Positions 20,838-32,304 of a stretch of 64,000 nucleotides of DNA are shown one piece after another. This stretch comes from Apium graveolens (Eukaryota > Streptophyta > Magnoliopsida > Apiales > Apiaceae), in contig NC_133648.1 in assembly GCF_009905375.1 (NCBI RefSeq), forward strand, positions 29,874,438 to 29,938,437, given 5' to 3'. Under the pieces are notes generated by a model. The model saw only the letters and a list, made by a program, of their open reading frames with translations. It was not told the DNA's origin and ran no database searches. The first letter of the stretch is position 1. Each line of letters begins with the position of its first letter. The position numbers and the translations under genes were made by a program.

Positions 20838-23153
20838 CCAGACTTGCTTGGATCCTTTGGCCTTATTAAGTTTGTTAACATTTACAGCGGATTTAGCATC
20901 AGAGTTTATGTTAACATTTTTCTTATCAGAATTTACACTATCAGACTTTGAATCAGAACTTACACTAGAAGGAACAATGGAAACTTTCTTTAAAGAAGGT
21001 TTTATTTAAAAATAATTATAGTACAAACTATGATATTCCTTACAAGTATAAATGGAATGCCATAAACTACCACAATGAAAACAAGGATTTTGTGGCTTAT
21101 ATCTAACAGACCGGCTCTTAACTCCTGACTTTGAAGGTAAGGAGTTTATGTTCTTATTCTTCCTGCAAAAAGAAGCTAGATGGTTAGAACTTCCACAATT
21201 ATGACATGTTTTCCTAGGAGCTTCAGGAACAGGCTTATAATCATTGCTTTTATTCACACCTTCCTTTCCATTCCTATTTTTCCTAGGTGATTTTACCTTG
21301 TTTGCATTCTTAACATCTTTCAGCTTATGCTTAAGCTGCTTCTTAGTCATTAAGCCTATGTTTACATCAGTTGTCTTTTCCTGTTTTAGTTTGTCAGAAG
21401 TTAATTCCTTTTTAACTTCTGATTTCTCATTATCAGACTTTAGAGCTACAAACTTAACAGGTTTTAACTTTGGCTTTTTAACAACAACAGGCTTAATATC
21501 TACAGTTCCTTTATCATTCTTGTCCTCTCCATAACCTAAGCTCTTTTTCCAGTTTTCACTGCTTAACAAATTCTGAGTTATTCTGCCAGAGTTAGTCCAA
21601 GTCCTGATAACCTCTCGTTTCTTTTCTAACTCAGTTTTTAGAGATTCATTCATTTTTAGCACTTCATCCCTAACATAAAAAGCATCATCTCTATCTTTCT
21701 GAGTTTGATGGAACATAACTAACTCCTTTTCTAAGAAATCATTTCTTTTCTTAAAAACAAGATTTTCATAAGTTAATCTTTCACATGTTAAAGTTTGATC
21801 TCTATAACTAACAAACATGGTTTTAAGATATCTTCTCAACTCATTTATATCATCAGTATGAAAGGCATAAGTAGTTTGAGGTACCTTTGATTCAGCAGCT
21901 TCAGAACTGCTTTCAGCACTTGCCTTATCAGCATTTGCCATCAAGGCATAATTCTCCTCATTTTCAGAATCTGAGGTGTCTGTCCAGCTTTTCTTCTTTG
22001 TGACAAGAGCCTTGCCTTTGTCACTCTTCACTTTCTTGCAATCAGGAGATATGTGGCCTTTCTCACCACAGTTGTAGCATTTGACATTTGTATAATCTCC
22101 TCTGTCAGACTTTCCTCCTCTGCTCTCAGATTTTCTGAAATTCTTCTTATCAGAACTTGTGCCTTTCCTGGAAAACTTCTTTCCCTTCCTGAACTTCCTG
22201 TATGCAATCTTTGTGATCCCTTTCACCATAAGAGCACACAGCTTCATCATCTCTTCATCAGCATCCGTCTCAGGCAGGCTTTCAGATTCTGAGTCATCAT
22301 CACTTTCAGAACTTGACGACTCAGTATCAGACTTTGTGAAAAGAGCTTTACCCTTGTCTTTCCTTGAGGTAGCTGCCTTGGGGGATTCTTCTTCAGCCTT
22401 AAGATCAACTGTCCTTGACTTTCCACCTTTCCTCTTGCTTCTTTGTTCCATCTCAAGTTCATGAGTCTTGAGCATTCCGTAAATTTCATCAAGAGTTGTT
22501 TCATCAAGATTGTAGTTGTCTCTTATTCTTGTCGCCTTCAAATCCCAGCATTCAGGAAGAGCTAACAGGAATTTAAGGTTTGAATCTTCAAGATCATACT
22601 CCTTATCAACCAGTGACAGATCAATCAAGAGTTTGACAAATCTATCATACAACTCAGTCAATGACTCATTAGCCTTTGAGTCAAAGTGTCCATACTCTTG
22701 AGTGAGTATTGTCTTCCTGTTCTTCTTAATTGTATCAGTTCCCTGACACCTTGTTTCCAGAGCATCCTATATCTCATTTGGAGTCTTGCAGTTTATTACC
22801 CTTTTTGACATTACATTATCAATGGCACTATGCAGTAAGTGTCATACCTTAGCATCCTTAGCAATTGATGCGATATCTTCAGCAGTGTAATCACTCTTCT
22901 CCTTTGGTACATTCTTTGCTGCTTCACCTGCAACTGCAATAGCGAACTTGGTTGGTTTCTGAGGTCCTTCCTTGATTCTATCAAGATATTCTGGATCTGT
23001 AGCTTCCAGAAACATGGTCATCCTCACCTTCCATATGGCATATTCAGATGGTCTCAATATGGGAACTCTGATGGTCTTATACCAACGTTGAATTTGTGTT
23101 TTTGGAGGTTCTTCAGTTTTGGTGGGCTTAGTTGGAGTTTCTGTATCAGACAT
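20817..23153 (-). pseudogene. gag: E1 gag with three nonsense codons
   Basis: The frame of 779 codons starts MSDTETPTK at 23153 and parallels E1b gag throughout, including three CCHC knuckles (CYNCGEKGHISPDC, CHNCGSSNHLASFC, CFHCGSLWHSIYTC). It is broken by TGA at 22842-22844, TAG at 22767-22769 and TAA at 21006-21008. The last two are W to TAG and Q to TAA, as expected from deamination of methylated C. The final TAG at 20817-20819 is the natural gag stop. Confidence 0.92.
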
Positions 23154-23195
23154 GATTGTGTTTGGATCTTAAACTATTTGTGTGTTAACAGACAG

Positions 23196-23207
23196 GCTCT
23201 GATACCA
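23196..23207 (-). other. E1 primer binding site (initiator tRNA-Met)
   Basis: The minus strand reads TGGTATCAGAGC two bases after the 5' LTR. Confidence 0.9.
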
Positions 23208-23209
23208 CT

Positions 23210-23805
23210 TGTTAGGTCACACACACACACTGTAGAGGGGGTGAATACAGTGTATAATACAATCAAATCGAACTTTAATAACTCAAGTAACAGAAAACAA
23301 ACTTTATTGAAACAATAAACTCTGTTACAATATGGAACTGTTACCTCTCAGTGATGAACAAATATCACGAGAGCTGCTAGGGTTACAATGAATAATCTTC
23401 TCGAATATGATAACACTTATAGTGTAAACCCTATGTCTGTGTTTATATACTACACAGTTACAAGATAATCGCTAATTGATATGGAATATAATTCTGCTTC
23501 CTAAAATATATCAATCAGATATCTTTTCTTCCAAGTATTCTATTCTTCATAGAATTCCTTCTTCATGCATATCTCTTCTTATATTTGTCTCGATCTTCTT
23601 TCCTTTAATCAGTTGTTGTCCTTATCTGAATGTCCTTCAATACTTAAGTTCTGATATCCATCTTCTGATAATTATCTCCTGATAATATAAGTACTTATAT
23701 CCTTAAGTCCTGACTTCCAGTAAGTACTGATTTATCCTGTTTAAGTAAGATCTGAAAACTAAACATAAATCATATTAGCCATGACATTATCAAATATATC
23801 TAACA
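23210..23805 (-). repeat. E1 5' LTR
   Basis: 596 bp, TGTTA...TAACA ends, TATA box (minus strand) at 23442-23449, same half-site cluster as the 3' copy. It differs from the 3' LTR by roughly 13 changes. Confidence 0.95.
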
Positions 23806-24051
23806 AATCCCATGTTTTATTCTCATATAAGTAATTCACTTTTAATCTCTTAGTTAATGCATGCTAGTATAATCTCTTAAGCAGTTAATCAATCAAACTT
23901 GTTACTTGTCTTAGTTGTGAACGATAATCATACATTGTTGCATAAGTGCATAATCTGAACTTAACCTAAACCATTCTCTGTGGGAATGAACTCGACTAAA
24001 ATCTTATACTACTTGTGATCACGTACTTTCGCATGTATTTTAGTGCGAACA
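23806..24051 (+). mobile_element. H: 5' LTR remnant, downstream part
   Basis: It continues the H LTR interrupted at 2738 and matches about 57930-58179 closely. It ends GTGCGAACA, directly upstream of the primer site. Confidence 0.9.
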
Positions 24052-24057
24052 AGTTTT

Positions 24058-24075
24058 TGGCGCCACTGCCGGGGA
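24058..24075 (+). other. H primer binding site (tRNA-Asp type)
   Basis: TGGCGCCACTGCCGGGGA agrees at 16 of 18 positions with the complement of the 3' end of plant tRNA-Asp (TGGCGCCGTTGCCGGGGA), the primer typical of Athila/Tat elements. Confidence 0.85.
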
Positions 24076-24304
24076 CTCGGTGTTAATTTTTAGTTTATGT
24101 GCTTGACATCAGTGGTCGTTAAAGTTCACTGACTCAGATTCTTTTACTTTCACGGTTTACTTTTTTATGTTTCAGGTACTCGAGAGAGTGTGTATGCGAA
24201 CACGTTTTCAATCTCTTAAGGAAACTATTGAAGAAGTGGAATAAGAAGTTCTTGAAGAAGTTGATAAAGTTGAAGAAGAAAGTGAAGAAGAAGTAATCAT
24301 TACA

Positions 24305-25961
24305 ATGGGAGATCCAGCAACGAAAGCGTTGAAAGAGTATTCTCAACCAAAGATCATGGACATTTAATCGAGCATTGTCAGGCCAGCCATCGCAGCTAAT
24401 ACCTTCGAGATCAAGCCTGGCACGATCCAGATGGTCCAGAACTCAGTTCAGTTTGGGGGTGCTCCAACAGAAGATCCTAACATGCATATTAGGGACTTCA
24501 TTGAGATCTGTGACACTTTCAAGTTCAATAATGTCTCTAAAGATGTTGTGAAATTGAGGTTTTTCCCATTTTCTCTAAGGGATAAGGCTAAGGGCTCGTT
24601 ACACTCTCTACTAGCTGGTTCGATTGCTACTTAAGAAGGTCTTGCTCAAAAGTTTCTCACTAAATTCTTCCATATGGTAAAGACAGCTGCAATCAGGAAT
24701 GCTCTTACTCAATTTATGCAGCAATCAGGGGAATCTCTATGTGAAGCTTGGGAGCGTTATAAGAAGATGCTGAGAAAGTGTCGGCATCATGGAATACCTG
24801 ACTGGATGGTGGTAAATTACTTCTATAATGGGTTGGGAGAACAGTCGAGACCTATGCTCGATGCAGCATCAGGTGGAGCTCTATGGGCTAAAAGTAATGA
24901 GGAAGCTTATGAGCTAATCGAGATGATGGCTGCGAATGAATATCAGAACCCAACCCAGAGAATGCCACAGAGCAAGGTAGCAGGAGTTCTTGAGGTGGAT
25001 ACAACTATGGCTATCACTGTTCAGCTAAAGAATATAGTTATGAAAATCGATTTTCTGGCCAACTATGGAGTTAATCATATAGCCAATATTTATGAGTTGT
25101 GTGCAGGTGCGCATGCGACGGAGCATTGTGCTATATCTTGTGAATCAGCTCAGTTTGTGAGCAACTTTTAGAGGCTGCAGCAGCCAGTTCCTTCCATGTA
25201 CCATCCTAACAACCGTAATCATCCGAACTTCAGCTGGAGCAACAATCAGAATGCAATACAACAGCCGTACCAGTAGTTTGGAAACAAGAATTTCAATCAT
25301 CCTGGTTTTCAGCAACATTTTATACCAAGACATCAATTTCAGCCACAGGGGATGCAACAACAATCTTATGGAGGTCCAGGTCCATCTGTTAATGAAAAAT
25401 CTAAATTGGAGGAGTTGAGGCTTATGTGAAAAAGCCAAGCGGTTTCAATCAAGACTCTGGAGAACCAAATAGGGCAAATTGCCAATGCACTGTTGAGTCG
25501 ACCTCAAGGAACTCTTCCCAGTGATACAGAAGCTAATACAGGTAAGAGGGAAGTCAAAGAAGAGATTAATGTAATCACCTTGAGGTCTGGAAAGGTCGTA
25601 AACCCTCAAAATCATCAAGATGAAGATTCTGAAAAACATTTCCAGACTGCAGGCGCGCCCGCGCCCTTGCCAATTTCAGAAAGTAAAAAAATTGTTGATT
25701 CGGTTGTGAAAAAGGATGGCGAAGCAGAAACGAAGAAAAATTCTACTAAAAACACTACTCCTGAGCAGAATACATGGGAGAAACAAGGCTATCCGCCTCC
25801 CCCATTTCCTAAAAGGCTTCAAAAGCATAAGTTCGACAAGTAATTTGCCAAAATTTTGAAGGTTTTCAAGAAGCTGCATACATACCTTTTGTAGAAGCTC
25901 TAGAACAAATGTCGATCTATGCTAAGTTCATGAAGGGTATTCTATCTTGGAAGTTAAAACT
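24305..25961 (+). pseudogene. gag: H gag, Athila-like, degenerate
   Basis: One reading frame from the ATG at 24305 carries Athila-type gag motifs (FGGAPTEDPNMHIRDF, LRFFPFSLRDKAKGSL, ESLCEAWERYKKMLRKC, GEQSRPMLDAASGGAL, LENQIGQIANAL, VITLRSGKVV). It is broken by several in-frame stops (for example after MDI, GSIAT, SNF and KFDK) and by a likely frameshift near 25890. The segment at about 25650-25672 encodes a CpG-dense tract like those in the LTRs. The gene is cut by S1 at 25961. Confidence 0.85.
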
Positions 25962-27384
25962 TGTGGCGCCAAATACTTGTTAGGATGAAAACACATGCTA
26001 AAATTACACGCAAGTATACTCGTTCGTAAGTAGTATACGATATCAATCAGATTCGTTTCCACAGAGACTGGTTTAGGTTAACTTCAATTTATGCACTTGT
26101 GCAACAATGGTATGGCTATCTAACAATGCTAAGACAAATAACACTTTGGGTTGTTGATTAACTAAGAGATCATACTAAATAGCATTAACTAAGAGATTTA
26201 AAGGGTTGATTTAACTATATGAGACAAACATGGGATTCTAACTTCATTAAATACTTCATTCAAAGTCAGTGTTCTTAACCTTAGCATGCAATGGTGATGA
26301 CAACTAATCATATAACACGAAACTAGTAAATGCCAAATGTCATTGCACGAATACCCTACTACCAGACATCCACTAAAGAGATAAAAGCTGAATAGACACC
26401 AATTATGTTGAGACCCTATATATCTATAGAATTTGACAACATAAAGGTTTAATGTGAAGTTATCTATCGTGATTATATAGGTCAAGTAAGATGGTTAAAA
26501 TTACCTACGAATCATGCATAACAATTATACATGAACCTATGCTAGCATGGCAAGTTCTAAACCTCTGTATTCATTGTCGCTTCATTAGAGATTAACACAC
26601 TATCTTATATATTCAAGACGAACATAAGACGAATAAGCACAACCAATACTAGGATATCATACAATCACCACACACTTAGGTATCGAAACAATTAACTATA
26701 GAAATCCATAAGTAATTCCGCTAGATACCCACGATAACGATTAGTTTATAACCGAACTCATCGTCAGCATGGGTTCCGATGAAAGCATGGTAAATAAACT
26801 AAGTCTTTATAAACTGAATAATAATGAAGTACATTAACAAGAGTATTAGGTTCAAACAATAAAGAAAACAAGCATCCAAGATTACAACTTAAGCAAAGAT
26901 TCATATGTAAAATAAGCTCTTCTTCTCCTTCATTGAATTTGTGCTATTAGGTCTTCTTGTTGTTATCTCCTTGCTCTCCGTTATGAAAAACGTCTTTTAA
27001 GAGTCCTTAAATACTAGCCCATCCAATCAAAAGTCCAGCAGATCAATGTTCTATTAGAACGGGATTCTTTAAAATTGACCTAGCGCGGCCGCCCCCAAGT
27101 ATAGCGCGGCCGCTCTGAATACGGCGTGGCCGCCCTGAGCTTCTGGAAAAACTTTATTTTTCTTGTTCCTTGACGTCTCGTGCTGGTTTCTTTCGCGCAA
27201 TCGATCGAGGCTCCATCCTAGCACTCTTCTAAATATAAATCATGCAATATCCAGTCCTTCTTCTGATTATGCCCTGAAATTCAAAACACTACGAAAACAT
27301 ATCAAATACACAAACAACTTTAGTACTGAACACCAATTTGAGCCTTTACAAAGCATTATGAATGGATATAAATTCCACTTAACA
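25962..27384 (-). mobile_element. S1: lone Athila-like LTR carrying part of a primer site
   Basis: The insertion is flanked by the 5-bp duplication aaact (25957-25961 and 27385-27389). On the minus strand it begins TGTTAAGTGG, runs through a full LTR (25978-27384, 1407 bp) ending CATCCTAACA, and continues 16 bp further through AGTATTTGGCGCCACA. That extra piece is the leader and first nine or so bases of a tRNA-Asp-type primer site. The second LTR and all coding DNA are absent. The inserted unit starts with TG and ends with CA. Confidence 0.8.
27083..27136. repeat. GC-rich triplicated module in S1 LTR
   Basis: Three imperfect units containing GCGCGGCCGC or GGCGTGGCCGC in an AT-rich LTR, in the same position as the CpG-dense modules of S0 and H but with different wording. 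Confidence 0.7.
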
Positions 27385-28371
27385 AAACTGTTACTCTAGC
27401 GAAAGAGTGCAGTGCTGTGCTGCAACAGAAACTTCCTCCTAAGCTTAAAGATCCAGGAAGATTCACGATACCTTGTACCATTGGCAATCTATCTTTCGAC
27501 AAGTGTTTATGTGACTTTGGAGCTAGCATCAATCTGATGCCCTAATCTGTCTTCAAGAAACTTGGTTTGCCTGAGCCAAAACCGACAAACATGTCCTTAT
27601 AGTTGGCCGATCGGACCATCACTTATCAGTGAGGTATAGTGGAGGATGTATTGGTCAAGGTGGACAAACTCATCTTCCCTGCTGATTTTGTAATTCTGGA
27701 TTTTTAGGAAGATGAGAAGATTTCCATCATCTTCGGAAGACCATTCTTGGCTACAGGTCGAACTATGATCGATGTGCAAAAAGGAGAGCTTACGATGAAG
27801 GTTCAAGGTCAGAAGGTCACTTTTAATGTGTTCAAGGCAATAAAGTTATCCACAGATAAAGAGGAGTGCTTTAAAATAGAGCGGGTCGACTCTGTCGTGA
27901 ACTCGGAGCTTGAGCAATTGCCAAAGTCAGATATCTTAGAGAGATCCTTAATAGAGGATCCAGTTATTGAAGATGAAGAAGGAGCAGAGCAACTGCAGGT
28001 TTTGAATGCACCTCCGTGGAAGAGAAAGTTGGATATGCCATTCGATTCTCTTGAGTTAGCAGGGCTGAAAATTTCTCAGGAGTGTCTCGAGCCGTCTATT
28101 GAAGAAGCTCTCACACTTGGACTCAAACCGCTGCCAGATCATTTGAATTATGCATTTTTAGGTGCACCCCCTGACAAGGGGTTGGAATATATTTATGATA
28201 ATCTAAAGGGTGACCGGTCGGTTCCTCCCGTGCTTACAGAGGGTCCCTCTCATGCACCACAGACAGTTGATAGGTTTGTTCTTGGTGATGCACAGTATAG
28301 AAGGTTGATTCGGCATATTGAGGCCATGCATGACATCCACTGACGTTTTTCTGAAGATTTGACACACGCTC
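27385..28371 (+). pseudogene. H protease region joined to a C-terminal ORF fragment
   Basis: It continues the Athila gag-pol frame after S1: [19 protein letters not shown], then a protease-like [12 protein letters not shown] and FGRPFLATGRTMIDVQKGEL, ending KPLPDHLNYAFLG at about 28163. In Athila elements RT would follow that motif. Here the reading frame passes into an unrelated segment (VDRFVLGDAQYRRLIRHIEAMHDIH) with no RT motif, so RT, RNase H and integrase were lost by internal deletion before G1 inserted at 28371. At least four stops precede 27747. Confidence 0.8.
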
Positions 28372-31300
28372 TGTAACACCCCCAGATCCGGGGTCGGGGA
28401 TCCGGGTCGTCACGGTCTTTCTTTCCACAATATCACTTCACTTAATTAATAATAAATAACCTTATGCTGTGACCCCACACTAACACACACCACAACCCGT
28501 TATAGTCTCAGAGATGAAATTGAAATAAGTACAAGTCTTTGAATCCATAATTTAAAAGTTATTACAACCCAAAATGATTACTTGATAATTTACAGTTAAT
28601 TGCCAAAATCAGCCACAAGTTATAATTATACATAATTGATTCTCAAAAGTAGATGGTCTGATCTACAATAGATCTACCTCTGCAGCTATAGCAGCTACAA
28701 CATCATCGGGAAGACGCGGGACGCTTCCCACGCGCTTGCGCTGGGTCTGCTGGAGTCTGGCCATCTTTCCTGACTGTTGTTGTGTGATGAAGAAATAAAG
28801 CAAGAGTGAGCCTTACAGCTCGCAAGATGATATATAGTGATAACAATAATATAAGTATCTAAATGGATACTTACTAGTATCTTTTATCCTGTGTAAGATA
28901 ATTACTTACTAGATATAAGTAAAAATAAGGGATGAAGTTACCAAATACTTCACTATACTTATATCATTTATAAAGCTACTTGAACTACCACTGTTAAAAG
29001 TATAATGAGCTTTCAACAGTTCATCACACAGATGAGACTACAAGACAAGATTTGAATAGATTAAATCTTTGAAATATTATTAAAGGAAATGAAGTTATGA
29101 TATACTTCATTAAGTTCTGATATATATATATATATATATCCACATATACATCTTCTTTATACATTTCCTGAAAACCTCTGTCATGTAAAGTATGAACAGA
29201 GTTGCAATATCCAATAAATTTGGAAAGGAAAAGAATTTTGGCATAAACCTGATATCTTGCTGATCAGGCAAAGATACCAATAAGTAACCTTTTCTACTAG
29301 TAGATGGACGAATTCCCCACTGGTCATCACCCTGGTCTCAATAGGACCTTATGCTGGACTGCCACTCAGCCACTTATGCATTTGATGGACTCCCACTGAG
29401 CCACTTACACTATCATGGACGCCCACTGAGCCCATGTTGCTTATGCCGACTCAATAGATGGACTTACTTCCCGAACGTTGGGTAAGTAATCAATTCATTT
29501 ACCAAAACTGCAACCTTGTTGCGAATATAAAATACACCACAGAGCCGGATCCCTCAGGTTTTGAGCGAGTATTTAAATCCCCTTAAAAAGGAAGATCTTA
29601 AATATAAAAATGAGTTTTAGGATCCGCTCTAACTTTTAAAAATCATTTTGAAGACTCGAAAACACTTTAAAGAGTGTTTGGAGTAAAGCTGATTTAATGA
29701 AGTAAATCAGTCCCCAGTATATTTAGAAAATGTCTGAATATTATTATTTAAATAATATTCCCATAAAGAATAATCTTTATAAAAATAATTGAAGTAGAAG
29801 TATTAAAACTTATACTTGAAACGAGTATTAAATAACCAAAGATATACTTATACGAAAGTACTATCTTTATTTGAATAATCGAAAATAAGTTTGATTATTG
29901 ACACCTTATTCTTTAATAAAATAAAGAATATATTGCAGTAATAAGTGGAGTCATAATACCTTGAATGAATATTATAAATAATATTCATAAAATAAAGGAG
30001 TCATACATCCTCAAATGAATATCCAAGTAATATCCAATAATAATATAAAAGAGTCATAAGCCCTCGAATAATATTCGAAATAATATTCAATAAATAATAT
30101 AAAGTTATCGAATAACCCTTATTCGATTAATAGTTATGAAAACTATAACCATATATATATATATGAATATATATATATATATATACATATATACACAATC
30201 TACTCGGGATCCTCGACTCCCGGTTTTAGAAAATGTTTTCACCTTTTGGATCCTTATAATAAGGGTATATGCAAAATACTGCTAACCTCTAGCATAGGTA
30301 TTATCAACTGAACCAACAGATATATATATGGAAAGAATACGAAACAGGCATGCATATGTACCATATAACATGCTACAATATATCGCAAGAATCTGCTATA
30401 ACAAATATGCATTTAACGCAAGATCATGCATATACACAAATACATCACAACAACAGTAGGACGGATAGAAAACTTGCCTGAGCGACTTGGGGTGATAAAA
30501 GGCTCGGGACGAGTTTGGTAACCTATAAACAAAAAGTAAGTTGGAATTAAACCAAAGTCACTTGTAAATCTATACTTTAACTAACTTAAACTCTAACGCT
30601 TGTTTTGCGCTTATTGATTCTCTTAAGTCACTCGAGCACCCTCGGCTCCACCATTTTTAATAATTTAACCTTTACGAGTTTTAAGGTGATTCCTTCGCGA
30701 GTGTCTTACTAACTGCCTAACACACTTACCATAAATGTTTCATACATTAATTAACCCTTTTTGGTCTTTAACCTATGTTTCAAAGTAAGGCGAGGGGAAA
30801 AGTTTCGTCCGCGAAACGCCGTTACTTGAAACGGTCGTTTCTCCTAAACTGTGCATCGGAATCGAACGAACTATATATCAAAACGAAGCTCGTAACACGA
30901 ACTATCTAAACATGGTAATGGTCATAATCTAGCAGGGGGTTCTCGGGTCCTAATGTTATGCACAAAAGCAGTCCAAAGAAAATCGGACGTTACGATGGCT
31001 ATGTTTACGCGATTTCCCAATTTAAAACCATTCAAAACCAACCCAATTCAACCTCAAATCAAACATACAACCAACATCCATCCTTATCACATCATATCAG
31101 CCCCAACCAATTCAATTTTAACATTCATACTTATGCCTAAGCTTGAATTTAACTATACAACAATCTTTTAACCAAAACAACAACATTTACCATTCCATTT
31201 CAATACCATTTCAATCCCAAACTCTAAATCACAAACATTAAACTTCAATATCACCCTACTAATCAAAATCGTCTTATAATACATAGGAATCTAGGGTTTG

Positions 31301-32271
31301 GAGATGATATACCTTCCTTGAAGTGGTGGGAGGAGCTAGGAAGCCTTAAGAAGCTTTGAGAAGTCTTAGGAATGCTTGGATCTTCAAGGAAATCAAGAAA
31401 AATTTCAAGTTAAAAACTTGAAAACACTATTCATTGTCTTCTTCTTTGATTAAATGAAGAAGATTGAGAAGGAATTGATGGCTTAAACTCATGATATAGC
31501 CCTAACTAAGCATAAAGATGATTAGGGAATTATCTTACCAATTTAGGAGGCTTGGATCTTTGATTTTGAATTTCCTTGACTTTAAAATGTCAAAAAGCCG
31601 AGAGCATGAAGAACAATGCCTTGGTTTATTTTTTTTGATTTTGATGAAAAGTGATTTGCTTGGCTTGGTTGGTTTGATTTTGTGTTTGTTTTAGTAAATT
31701 ACCTAGTTGCCCTTGATTTTGTGTGGTTAAAAAGCCACCACATCTCCTTCCTTCCCATGTCATGCCCATGTCATGTGGTGATGTCATCTTTCCCTCCTTG
31801 TCCTCTTCTCATTGGTTGGGTGACATCACTCTCTCTTATCCCTTTGATTAAATTCCTAATTGTTTGCCTAATGACCGCTGATATGTTATACGGTTCGCTT
31901 AACTTTCGTTCTCATTTATCGTTTGAAAGATCATACCCGGGATCTTATTACTTAGGTTCCCTTAACCTTTCTCAATACATTATATTCCTTTTTATGATCC
32001 TCTATTATAATCCTTTAATTTAAATCCTTTTTATCCTGTTACCTTATACTCAATTCTCTCCGTATCTAGTGGATTTCCGGGAAAAACCAAAGTGTTCGGA
32101 ATTGGATTCTGACGATCTTTACATACACTCATATACCGTATAGAGTACTAATAAAATCTCAGAATATCCATAACAGAACCCCTACATAGTGTGGCATGAA
32201 AAGTTTTCTCATTCAGCTAAAACACTATTCACAAGGGTTACAAAAAGTTGAAAATTTTGGGGGTTATTACA
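28372..32271 (-). repeat. G1 3' LTR
   Basis: 3900 bp matching 51550-55432. It contains an (AT)n run at about 29121-29139, three imperfect ~31-bp units built on TGGAC(T/G)CCCACTGAGCC at about 29352-29440, three ~50-bp units each starting GAGTCATA at 29948-30103, and a second AT-repeat at about 30152-30194 that differs in length from the other LTR. The small open frames around 30950-31170 and 31680-32020 recur in the other LTR only because the DNA does; they have no protein motif. Confidence 0.93.
29948..30103. repeat. Three-copy ~50-bp tandem repeat in G1 LTR
   Basis: Units start GAGTCATA at 29948, 29998 and 30051, each followed by a CCT(C/T)(A/G)AAT and then AATATT-rich sequence. The same array is present in the other LTR (about 53123-53278). 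Confidence 0.75.
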
Positions 32272-32290
32272 GTCTCCCCTCCTTAAAAGG
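32272..32290 (-). other. G1 polypurine tract
   Basis: On the minus strand, CCTTTTAAGGAGGGGAGAC abuts the 3' LTR start TGTAATAACC. Confidence 0.75.
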
Positions 32291-32304
32291 ATTCCGTCCC
32301 AGAA

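Larger units (their letters stand above)
2739..23805 (-). mobile_element. E1: Sirevirus-type Ty1/copia element, with E1b nested inside
   Basis: The element is bounded by the 5-bp duplication aatcc at 2734-2738 and 23806-23810 and has TGTTA...TAACA termini. On the minus strand the order is: 5' LTR (23210-23805), iMet-type primer site, gag, pol (protease, integrase, RT, RNase H), a 2.4 kb spacer, ORF3, polypurine tract and 3' LTR (2739-3332). E1b interrupts it at 9703-17434 just after the RNase H stop. The two LTRs differ at about 13 of 595 positions by eye, roughly 2%. Gag and pol contain nonsense codons; ORF3 does not. Confidence 0.95.

Noticed and set aside
24134..24346. Antisense frame over the H leader
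   Set aside because: Low-complexity Phe-rich translation opposite GAA-rich leader; shadow of that composition.
30953..31171. Small plus-strand frames in the G1 LTR, repeated at 54117-54335
   Set aside because: The repetition is explained by the LTR pair; no motif, and no expected gene lies in this part of a Tekay LTR.
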